Below, piece by piece: positions 1 through 5,074 of a DNA stretch of 6,094 nucleotides. Position 1 is the first letter of the stretch. Each line of letters starts with the position of its first letter. The notes beneath the pieces were generated by a model, which ran no database searches, was not told the origin of the DNA, and saw nothing but the letters and a program-made list of their open reading frames with translations. The translations under genes were made by a program, and so were the position numbers. This stretch comes from Roseiarcus sp050013275 (GTDB lineage Bacteria; Pseudomonadota; Alphaproteobacteria; Rhizobiales; Beijerinckiaceae): contig JBEKFO010000260.1 in assembly GCA_050013275.1 (NCBI GenBank), forward strand, positions 1 through 6,094. The letters are read 5' to 3'.

Positions 1-2
1 CC

Positions 3-1061
3 GCCGGGGGCCCCCCCGATGCGGCGTGGAGGATTGTGCTCGCGCAGTTGGATTCGCACATCGGCCTGTTGCTGAAAGCGCGCAAGGACCTCGCCGGCGC
101 CCTCGCGGCCGATCGCAGCGCCGAAGCGCTGCTGACCGCCGCCTCGGCAAAAGGCGACGCCTCGCTCGACGATAGTCTCGCCGGCGCCAAGGAAGCGATC
201 GCCCTCGTCCTCTTTGCTCAGGGTGACGCGGCGGGCGCGACAGCGGCGAGAACGGAGGCAATTCCGCTGCGCAAGGCTGTCGCGGCGCGCGCCCCGAGCG
301 ATCCCAACCTGCGCGCATTGGCGGCGGACGAATTGGGCGCCTGCATCGCGAAGGCCGCCGCCGGCGGCTCGGTCTGCCGGGATGCGGTGAGCGACTCGCG
401 GCTAGCGGCGGCGCACGCGCCCGACGACGCGAACGCCCAATTCGCTTTGCACGTTTGCCTCAACGCCCTCGGCGCCGCCGAGGCCCAAGCCGGCGACAGC
501 GCGGGCGCCGAGGCGACGTTACGCGAAAGTCTGGCGCTCGCGACCGCTTGGGCCGCCACGGCGCCGAGCGACACGCGTTGGCGGTTCGGCGTCGCCATCG
601 CGGCCGAGCGTCTGGGCGTCTCGCAATTCGCCGCCAAGGCGTATGACGACGCGCTCGCCTCCTTCGTCGTCGCGCGCGACGCGGCGGCGGCGTTGGTCGG
701 CGTCGACAAGACCAACTCCGCCTGGGCGGCGAGCCTCGCGCGCGTCGTCGGCGAGATCGGCCTCGTCGCCAACACCGAACTCCTCGCCAAGAACTACGCG
801 GGCGCCCTCGTCGCGCTCGACAAGGCGACGCCGGTCGCTCCGGACCAGAACTGGCTCGACCTCATCCGCGCGGCTTGCCTGATGTTTCAGGGGCGCCCGG
901 ACGAGGCGCGCGCCCTCTATCTGAAACACCGCGGCGAGACCACTTACGGCGGCAAGAGCTGGGAGCAGGCGACGACGGAGGGCTTCGCGCTGCTGCGCGC
1001 CAACGGCCAGACCAACCCGCTGATGGACCAGATCCAGGCGCTGTTCGCCGCGCCGAAATGA
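3..1061 (+). CDS. Tetratricopeptide-repeat protein, C-terminal part (5' end outside window)
   Basis: The frame is open to the left edge. A GTG at 36 could be read as a start, but the codons before it (…P-D-A-A-W-R-I) already match the repeat pattern 'PxDxxWRxxLAxxxxxIG', so the gene very probably begins upstream. The 352 visible residues form about seven degenerate TPR-like units of 35-48 residues. Clear examples start near 'PPDAAW' (residue 4), 'APDDANAQ', 'APSDTRWRF' and 'APDQNW'. Each has the helix-turn-helix pattern with small residues at the packing positions, as in 'AKAYDDALASF' and 'AKNYAGALVAL'. The tail 'FQGRPDEARALYLKHRGE … SWEQ … NPLMDQIQALF' resembles the C-terminus of multidomain TPR proteins common in rhizobia and relatives, where the N-terminus may carry a caspase-like, TIR or other domain; this is recalled family knowledge. 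TPRs bind proteins, and no enzymatic motif is visible here. The downstream protease starts 34 bp after the stop, so co-transcription is possible. The specific role is unknown. Confidence 0.85.
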   Translation, partial: AGGPPDAAWRIVLAQLDSHIGLLLKARKDLAGALAADRSAEALLTAASAKGDASLDDSLAGAKEAIALVLFAQGDAAGATAARTEAIPLRKAVAARAPSDPNLRALAADELGACIAKAAAGGSVCRDAVSDSRLAAAHAPDDANAQFALHVCLNALGAAEAQAGDSAGAEATLRESLALATAWAATAPSDTRWRFGVAIAAERLGVSQFAAKAYDDALASFVVARDAAAALVGVDKTNSAWAASLARVVGEIGLVANTELLAKNYAGALVALDKATPVAPDQNWLDLIRAACLMFQGRPDEARALYLKHRGETTYGGKSWEQATTEGFALLRANGQTNPLMDQIQALFAAPK

Positions 1062-1095
1062 CCGCCGCCTTGGCGCCGCCCGCCCGTGCTCCCAT

Positions 1096-2145
1096 ATGCT
1101 ACGGATGTTCGGATCCAACTCCACTCCCGAGGTTCTCTACGCGCTCGACGGCGAGAGCGCGTCGAGCGGCTCCGGCCAGCCCTCGGCCGCACCCGACGAC
1201 GCCGCGCTGGACGCCTATTCGCGCGTCGTCACCAGCGTCTTCGATCGCGTCGGGCCGAGCGTCGTGCGCATCGATGTCCGCCGCGAGGGACGAAGCGCCG
1301 GCGCGGGCTCCGGCGTCATCATCTCGCCGGACGGCCTGGCGCTGACCAACAGCCACGTCGTGCAAGGCGCGCGCAGCGTCGCCCTGACGACGCTCGAGGG
1401 GCGCGAATTCCAGGCGCGCGTGCTCGGCGACGATCCCGACACCGATCTGGCGCTGCTGCGCGTCGACGAGAACGTCACGCTGCCGGCGGCGCGGCTCGGC
1501 GACAGCTCACGGCTCAAGCGCGGCCAAATCGCGATCGCGATCGGCAACCCCTTGGGCTTCGACGCGACGGTGACGGCGGGCGTCGTCTCGGCGCTCGGGC
1601 GCTCGCTGCAATCGCGCACCGGCCGGATGATCGAGGACGTCGTCCAGACCGACGCCGCGCTCAACCCCGGCAACTCCGGCGGGCCGCTCGTCTCCTCAGC
1701 CGGCGAAGTCATCGGCATCAACACCGCGATCATCATGGGCGCGCAGGGCATCTGCTTCGCGGTGGCCTCCAACACCGCCCATTTCGTCGCCGGCGAAATC
1801 GCGCGGCACGGACGCGTGCGCCGCGCCTATATCGGCGTCGGCGCCGCGACGACGCCGATCCCTCGCCGCATCGCATTGCGCCTCGGACTCACCCAAGCGA
1901 GCGGCGCACGGCTCCTCAGCGTCGACCAGAGCGGCCCCGCCGCGCACGCCGGCCTGCTGACCGGCGATCTCGTCATCGCGCTCGACGACAAGCCGGTTGC
2001 CGGCGTCGCCGACCTGATGCGCCTGCTCGACGCCGACAAGATCGCCCGCACGGTGAGCGTCGACTTTATCCGCCGCTCCGAGCGCTTGCGGCTGTGGATA
2101 GCTCCGCAAGACCGCGCCCTGGCGGCGTTGCCGCGCGCAAGCTGA
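1096..2145 (+). CDS. HtrA/DegP-like S1C serine protease with one PDZ domain
   Basis: This 349-residue trypsin-like serine protease of the HtrA/DegP family (S1C) degrades or refolds damaged proteins. The protease domain spans about residues 40-240. The full triad is visible: His87 in 'TNSHVV', Asp117 in 'DTDLALL' and Ser194 in 'NPGNSGGPL'. 'GSGVIISPDG' (71-80) and 'AIGNPLGF' (148-155) are also family-typical. A single PDZ domain follows (about 245-335, 'YIGVGA…GPAAHAGLLTGDLVIALDDKPV'), whereas DegP has two. The N-terminus has no hydrophobic stretch, so there is no evident Sec signal or membrane anchor and the protein may be cytoplasmic or exported by another route. ATG 1096 is the first in-frame start. 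A second ATG at 1105 would shorten the protein by three residues. No good Shine-Dalgarno sequence precedes either. The gene lies 34 bp after the TPR gene on the same strand and converges on the DedA gene. The family call is secure; substrate and location are not. Confidence 0.95.
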   Translation: MLRMFGSNSTPEVLYALDGESASSGSGQPSAAPDDAALDAYSRVVTSVFDRVGPSVVRIDVRREGRSAGAGSGVIISPDGLALTNSHVVQGARSVALTTLEGREFQARVLGDDPDTDLALLRVDENVTLPAARLGDSSRLKRGQIAIAIGNPLGFDATVTAGVVSALGRSLQSRTGRMIEDVVQTDAALNPGNSGGPLVSSAGEVIGINTAIIMGAQGICFAVASNTAHFVAGEIARHGRVRRAYIGVGAATTPIPRRIALRLGLTQASGARLLSVDQSGPAAHAGLLTGDLVIALDDKPVAGVADLMRLLDADKIARTVSVDFIRRSERLRLWIAPQDRALAALPRAS

Positions 2146-2155
2146 GCGCACAGCC

Positions 2156-2197
2156 TGGGGACAAGCTGTGGATAACCTGTGGACAACCTGGGGATAA
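2156..2197 (+). promoter_or_regulatory. Array of four DnaA-box-like 9-mers at 11-bp period
   Basis: Four 9-mers lie head to tail, each separated by exactly 2 bp: TGGGGACAA (2156-2164), TGTGGATAA (2167-2175), TGTGGACAA (2178-2186) and TGGGGATAA (2189-2197). The second is the perfect complement of the consensus DnaA box TTATCCACA, and the others differ by one or two bases. The set fits TGKGGAYAA and shows each of the four combinations of the two variable positions once. Arrays of weak DnaA sites spaced 2 bp apart in one orientation are known to support cooperative DnaA assembly in E. coli oriC. The array fills the gap between two convergent genes, so it is not an obvious promoter operator. There is no adjacent AT-rich unwinding region. 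A DnaA-titrating or accessory site fits better than a full origin. Function is inferred. Confidence 0.7.
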
Positions 2198-2206
2198 CTC
2201 GGCGAT

Positions 2207-2854
2207 TCAGCGCGGCTTGGGCGCCACCAGCGGACCCGGCAGCGCGGCTTCGGCCTCGGCGCGCAACGCCTGTTCGTGATGGGCGACGAAGCGGCTGGCG
2301 GCGAAAGCGCCGATGAGCGCGGCGATCAGCGCCGTGACGCCTACAGGGCGCGCGTAATGCTCGAAGGCGAGCCCGAGGAAATAGCCGCCGAGCCCGAAGA
2401 TCGTCGCCCAGACGACGCCGCCGAGCGCGTTGAAGAAAAGAAACCGCGGCCAGGCCAGATGATTGACGCCGGCGAGAAACGCCGCGAACGCCCGCAGCAC
2501 CGCGATGAAACGGCCGAAGAACACGATCTTGCCGCCGTGGCGCTGGAACAGGTATTGCGCGACCTTGAGCCGCCCCTCGTCGACCCGGATGTAGTTCCCG
2601 TATCGATAGACGAGCGGGAAGCCGAATTCCCGCCCGACCCAATAGCCGGCGTTGTCGCCGATGATCGCCGCCGCCGCCGCGCAGGCGATGACCAGGGCGA
2701 TATGGAAGTCGCCGCGCCCGGCGAAAACCGCCGCGCTCACCAGCGCCGTTTCGCCCGGCATCGGCACGCCCGCGCTTTCCAGCGCGACCAAGGCGAAAAT
2801 GGCGAAATAGCCGTATTGCGCGACCAGAAGATGAAGGTGGTGCAGAAAGGGCAT
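2207..2854 (-). CDS. DedA family integral membrane protein
   Basis: This 215-residue polytopic inner-membrane protein belongs to the DedA / SNARE-associated (VTT) family. Members of the family have been shown to translocate undecaprenyl phosphate across the membrane for cell-wall and polysaccharide precursor recycling, and others affect membrane potential and drug resistance. Diagnostic motifs are present: 'ESAGVPMPGE' (26-35) with the acidic residues and prolines of the first re-entrant segment, 'GDNAGYWVGR' (66-75), and 'FFGRFIAVLRAFAAFLAGV' (112-130) with the paired arginines Arg115 and Arg121. Hydrophobic segments lie near 15-28, 36-66, 108-130, 138-163 and 172-190. Length is typical of the family (about 200-220). 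The start ATG (complement of 2852-2854) is chosen because the family N-terminus begins here; no strong Shine-Dalgarno sequence precedes it. It lies 51 bp downstream of the phasin-like gene on the same strand, so it may share that transcript. The exact substrate cannot be read from the sequence. Confidence 0.93.
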   Translation of the reverse strand: MPFLHHLHLLVAQYGYFAIFALVALESAGVPMPGETALVSAAVFAGRGDFHIALVIACAAAAAIIGDNAGYWVGREFGFPLVYRYGNYIRVDEGRLKVAQYLFQRHGGKIVFFGRFIAVLRAFAAFLAGVNHLAWPRFLFFNALGGVVWATIFGLGGYFLGLAFEHYARPVGVTALIAALIGAFAASRFVAHHEQALRAEAEAALPGPLVAPKPR

Positions 2855-2905
2855 GGCGAAGTCACGGGCGCGCAGGAATCGGCGAACCCCCTTTTACCCC
2901 AGCGC

Positions 2906-3259
2906 TCAGCCGCCGGTAAGCCGGCGCGCGTTGGCGCGCACCGCGCGATGCGCTGGCGCGAGCGCCGCCTCGGCGACGTCGGCCAGGCCGTGCGCCGCGT
3001 CTTCGGCAGTGCGAACGCCGCCGAACGCCGCGCTGACGAGAAAACTTCCCCATGCGATCTGCGCGGCGACAAACCCCTCGATCGTGGCGGCGAGCTTTTC
3101 GTGAACCATGCGCTGCGCCTCGCGCGCTTTGTCGCCCGAGGAATCGAAGCCCGGGATCAACAGCCCGTGCGTTCGCGCGGCGATCGTCACGGCCGCGTCC
3201 GCGCCGGCGCGCGCGGCGGCCTTGGCCATGCGGACGCTTCGTCGGGTCAATCCGTGCAT
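2906..3259 (-). CDS. Small phasin-like protein (probable PHA-granule protein)
   Basis: This 117-residue protein is predicted to be mostly helical and rich in Ala. The centre and C-terminus ('EAQRMVHEKLAATIEGFVAAQIAWGSFL', about 47-74, then 'AEAALAPAHRAVRANARRL', about 96-114) resemble alphaproteobacterial phasin-type proteins, which coat polyhydroxyalkanoate granules: an 'RMVxEKxAAxxEG' helix and a basic 'APxxRxVRANARRL' end. This is recognition from memory of the family pattern, not a search. The start is ATG at the complement of 3257-3259, fixed by a strong Shine-Dalgarno GGAGG (complement of 3266-3270) 6 nt upstream. Earlier in-frame starts up to 3370 would run through the promoter and add an unconserved Arg/Pro-rich stretch. 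The gene has its own predicted promoter with a TGCA-C-TGCA operator-like site at the transcription start, which fits PhaR control and supports the phasin reading. The DedA gene follows 51 bp downstream. Alternative: an unrelated small helical protein. Confidence 0.6.
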   Translation of the reverse strand: MHGLTRRSVRMAKAAARAGADAAVTIAARTHGLLIPGFDSSGDKAREAQRMVHEKLAATIEGFVAAQIAWGSFLVSAAFGGVRTAEDAAHGLADVAEAALAPAHRAVRANARRLTGG

Positions 3260-3265
3260 CGGCTG

Positions 3266-3270
3266 CCTCC
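3266..3270 (-). promoter_or_regulatory. Shine-Dalgarno site of the phasin-like gene
   Basis: On the minus strand GGAGG lies 6 nt before ATG 3259, an ideal distance. It decides between this start and the longer in-frame alternatives further upstream, none of which has a comparable site. Confidence 0.8.
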
Positions 3271-3313
3271 GTGAACGCGGACCGCGCCGCTTCGGGACCG
3301 GACGGCGCGCGCC

Positions 3314-3330
3314 TTGTTGCACTGCACAAA
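3314..3330 (-). promoter_or_regulatory. PhaR-like TGC-rich operator at the phasin-like promoter
   Basis: On the plus strand TTGTTGCACTGCACAAA contains the symmetric core TGCA-C-TGCA (3318-3326), flanked by TTGT and CAAA, which are partly symmetric. TGC-rich palindromes are the known targets of PhaR, the repressor that controls phasin genes in alphaproteobacteria such as Paracoccus denitrificans, where the site is written CTGC-N3/4-GCAG. The match here is to the general style, not exact. The site sits directly downstream of the predicted minus-strand -10 box and covers the likely transcription start, the expected place for a repressor. Symmetry and position are seen; the regulator is inferred. 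Confidence 0.5.
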
Positions 3331-3335
3331 AATTG

Positions 3336-3364
3336 AATATGCGCTCGCCACCCGCTCGTGACAA
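3336..3364 (-). promoter_or_regulatory. Predicted sigma70-type promoter of the phasin-like gene
   Basis: On the minus strand the -35 element TTGTCA (complement of 3359-3364, 5 of 6 to TTGACA) is followed after exactly 17 bp by CATATT (complement of 3336-3341, 4 of 6 to TATAAT). Transcription would start near 3329, giving a leader of about 70 nt before ATG 3259. It is the best promoter-like pair on this strand in the 190-bp divergent gap. Confidence 0.5.
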
Positions 3365-3379
3365 GGCCAACGAGCCGGT
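3350..3379. repeat. Imperfect inverted repeat between divergent promoters
   Basis: The left arm ACCCGCTCGT (3350-3359) and right arm ACGAGCCGGT (3370-3379) are complementary at 9 of 10 positions. Arm centres are 20 bp apart, about two helical turns. The repeat overlaps the -35 of the minus-strand promoter and lies just upstream of the plus-strand -35, as an operator for a dimeric regulator would. In DNA this GC-rich, a chance match of this quality is not rare, so the assignment is tentative. Confidence 0.35.
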
Positions 3380-3389
3380 TTGAGAACGA

Positions 3390-3419
3390 TTGACATCCCC
3401 CCTCTCGCGCTCGTGATAT
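3390..3419 (+). promoter_or_regulatory. Candidate promoter of the DUF423 gene
   Basis: A perfect -35 hexamer TTGACA (3390-3395) is followed after 18 bp by TGATAT (3414-3419), a weak -10 (3 of 6). This would start transcription near 3426, leaving a leader of about 24 nt before ATG 3450. The -35 is strong and the -10 is not, so the call rests mainly on the -35 and its position. Confidence 0.4.
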
Positions 3420-3438
3420 GACGATGTCCTCTAACGAC

Positions 3439-3442
3439 GGAG
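3439..3442 (+). promoter_or_regulatory. Ribosome binding site of the DUF423 gene
   Basis: GGAG lies 7 nt before ATG 3450 and supports that start. Confidence 0.55.
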
Positions 3443-3449
3443 CCCGCCC

Positions 3450-3815
3450 ATGTCCCAAGCCTCGCGAAGTTTAGCGGCCCTAGCCGCCCTAATGGGCTCG
3501 ATCGGCGTCGCCTTTGCGGCGCTCGCCACCCACGCCGGCGGCGGCGAGGTCGGCGCGACCGCGGCGCTGTTCCTGATCCTCCACGCCGCCGCGCTCTTGG
3601 GATTGAGCGCGCACATGCGCGTCGGCGAGGCCCCTAAGGGCGCCGCCGTCGCCGGGTTTGCGTTGGCGGCGGGCGCGATCCTGTTCAGCGGCGCGCTGTC
3701 GGCGCATGTTTTCCTCGGCGTGCGGCTACCCTTCGTCGCGCCGATCGGCGGCGTCGTGATGGTCCTCGCGTGGCTCGCCCTCGCGATCTCCTTCGGCGCG
3801 GCCCGATCGTCTTGA
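3450..3815 (+). CDS. DUF423 family small membrane protein
   Basis: This 121-residue protein has about four hydrophobic helices (near 8-27, 37-54, 65-88 and 96-116), so it is an inner-membrane protein. The C-terminal half 'ILFSGALSAHVFLGV…FVAPIGGVVMVLAWLALA' (77-112) is the hallmark of the DUF423 family (YgdD/YwdK type), whose members share 'GxxLFSGSL…ltPiGGxxxxxGW'. The 'ATHAGG' and 'LHAAALLGL' motifs also match its first half. Here the family Gly before the last Trp is Ala (Ala107-Trp108). No biochemical function is established for the family. The start is supported by GGAG 7 nt upstream. The gene is divergent from the phasin-like gene, has its own candidate promoter, and is followed by a 139-bp gap before the glycosyltransferase. 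Confidence 0.88.
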   Translation: MSQASRSLAALAALMGSIGVAFAALATHAGGGEVGATAALFLILHAAALLGLSAHMRVGEAPKGAAVAGFALAAGAILFSGALSAHVFLGVRLPFVAPIGGVVMVLAWLALAISFGAARSS

Positions 3816-3917
3816 CTCTGGGCGACGATCTCGTTGAAAGGACCGGCCGCCATGAGGCGGGCCGCGGCGGCGCGGGGACGAATGCTGAAATGATCGCTCC
3901 AACTATGCTGATCCGAA

Positions 3918-3938
3918 CGGCGCGCAAAGGGCGCGCCG
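3918..3938 (+). other. Perfect 8-bp hairpin upstream of the glycosyltransferase
   Basis: CGGCGCGC (3918-3925) and GCGCGCCG (3931-3938) form a perfect 8-bp, all-G/C stem around the loop AAAGG. It ends 16 nt before ATG 3955. No T-run follows, so it is not a typical rho-independent terminator. It could slow transcription from the DUF423 gene or form a structured leader near the glycosyltransferase start. The rest of the 3816-3954 gap holds only a TTGACT hexamer at the DUF423 stop (3812-3817) without a convincing -10. Confidence 0.4.
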
Positions 3939-3954
3939 ACGCGCGAGCGGTTCG

Positions 3955-5031
3955 ATGAAGGGCGCGATCTTTTTCGTTGTCGACGCGAAGTTTTTTCCGC
4001 TGGCGGCCATTCAAGCGGTTCGCGCGCTCGAAACGAGCGATCGCGAAATCGACGTCCATGTCTTCGTCGACGGCGCCGGCAGCGGCGAGGTTCAGTTCGA
4101 TCCGCAGGTCCTCGCCAAGTCCGCCGGACGCCTTCACTTGCATCGCGGCGAGTTGGCGGCGCTGACGCCCGCCGCGCTGCCGACGCCGAAATCGTGGCCG
4201 CGCGAGATCTACGGGCGGCTTTTCGCTCCGCAAATCATCAACGCCGATCGTTTGCTCTATCTCGACGTCGACATCGTCATCGACGGACCGCTCGACGAGC
4301 TCTTTTCGCTGGACATGCGCGGAGCGGCGCTTGGCGCGACCTACGACGTCGCCATCGAAGAGGCTCAGAATCGAACCGCGGAGAAGACCCCGAGCGAGAC
4401 CCGGCCGGCCGGCGCCCGCTATTTCAATTCCGGCATGTTGCTGATCGATCGCAGGCTTTGGCTCGATCGCGAAATGGAGGCGGAAGCGCTTTCCTTCATT
4501 TCCAAGCGTAACGGCCGGGGCTACGTCGATCAGGATTTCCTCAATTATCTCTTTCCGGACTGGCTGCCCCTCAGTCCGCGCTGGAACTGCCTGATACCGT
4601 TTCTCGAAACCGGCTTGCAGGAGGCGATCGATCCCCGCGTCGTCCACGTCACGGGGTTCGTGAAACCGTGGCACCGGGAATTCGCCGATCAGTATCCCGC
4701 CTACGCAAGAGAATTCGCCGCCCAGGTGAGCGCGGCCCATGTCGATCTCGACAAATTGCCCGCCCAAATGCGCACGCCGGGCTTCAAGCCCTTGAAGAAG
4801 ATCCGGATCGATCTCCATTCGCGGATTTACAAACTGGGCTTCGTGACCCGGCGAACGCGCGCCCATTTCGATCACTGGCGCGCTCGCCGCGCCCGATTCA
4901 TCGAATTCTTGACCGCGGCGGCCGAACAAGGGTTGTTCGCCGACGCGTTTGCGTTCGCGCCGACGCCAACGCCTGAGCCGCCCGATTTCGACGGGCGGAC
5001 CTTCCGAGCGCGGCAGCACGCGGCGGCCTGA
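3955..5031 (+). CDS. Family 8 glycosyltransferase (retaining, LPS/surface-glycan type)
   Basis: This 358-residue cytoplasmic or membrane-associated glycosyltransferase has the GT8 signature in order. These are an N-terminal nucleotide-sugar strand 'AIFFVVDAKFF' (4-14), the metal-binding DxD as Asp104-Val-Asp106 in 'LLYLDVDIVIDG', 'YFNSGMLLID' (156-165), 'DQDFLNYLF' (192-200), and the late metal/phosphate motif 'HVTGFVKPWH' (231-240) with His231, Gly234 and Lys237. Family members move glucose or galactose from UDP-sugars, in bacteria often onto the lipopolysaccharide core (WaaJ-like); donor and acceptor cannot be read here. Residues 275-325 form a basic, aromatic helical tail ('PLKKIRIDLHSRIYKLGF', then Arg-rich), comparable to the C-terminal region that tethers LPS glycosyltransferases to the membrane. 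ATG 3955 starts directly at the conserved first strand; only weak purine-rich sequence (GAGCGG, 3945-3950) precedes it. It stands alone and is not within a visible polysaccharide cluster. Confidence 0.92.
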   Translation: MKGAIFFVVDAKFFPLAAIQAVRALETSDREIDVHVFVDGAGSGEVQFDPQVLAKSAGRLHLHRGELAALTPAALPTPKSWPREIYGRLFAPQIINADRLLYLDVDIVIDGPLDELFSLDMRGAALGATYDVAIEEAQNRTAEKTPSETRPAGARYFNSGMLLIDRRLWLDREMEAEALSFISKRNGRGYVDQDFLNYLFPDWLPLSPRWNCLIPFLETGLQEAIDPRVVHVTGFVKPWHREFADQYPAYAREFAAQVSAAHVDLDKLPAQMRTPGFKPLKKIRIDLHSRIYKLGFVTRRTRAHFDHWRARRARFIEFLTAAAEQGLFADAFAFAPTPTPEPPDFDGRTFRARQHAAA

Positions 5032-5055
5032 CGCGATCGCCGCGCCGCGCCCGGC

Positions 5056-5068
5056 CGCTTCGCAAGCG
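5056..5068. terminator. Small hairpin between convergent genes, possible weak terminator
   Basis: CGCTT-CGC-AAGCG forms a 5-bp stem with a 3-nt loop in the 43-bp gap between the stops of the glycosyltransferase (5031) and adenine deaminase (5075). The position suits a bidirectional terminator, but no T-run follows on either strand and the stem is short. Confidence 0.25.
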
Positions 5069-5074
5069 AGCGCT

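Noticed and set aside
2146..2206. Complete replication origin or plasmid iteron region
   Set aside because: Only the DnaA-like boxes are seen. There is no AT-rich unwinding element, no rep, dnaA or parAB gene in the window, and the flanks are chromosomal housekeeping genes.
1086..2279. 397-codon plus-strand frame overlapping the protease
   Set aside because: Extremely Arg-rich low-complexity translation, out of frame with the protease, which has a full catalytic triad.
2276..3274. 332-codon plus-strand frame across the DedA and phasin-like genes
   Set aside because: Charged, motif-free translation antisense to a DedA gene with clear family motifs.
3260..3370. N-terminal extension of the phasin-like protein to a start at 3370
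   Set aside because: It would cross the predicted promoter and operator, adds an unconserved Arg/Pro-rich segment, and lacks a ribosome binding site, whereas ATG 3259 has GGAGG at 6 nt.
3852..3893. 13-codon ORF (ATG to TGA) in the gap before the glycosyltransferase
   Set aside because: Too short, Ala/Arg-only composition, and no sign of an attenuator-type codon run; an AAAGGA stretch nearby is not enough to call a leader peptide.
3685..5019. 444-codon open frame on the minus strand opposite the glycosyltransferase
   Set aside because: Its translation is Arg/Glu-rich without family motifs, and it lies antisense to a gene with all GT8 motifs. Long antisense frames are expected at this GC content.
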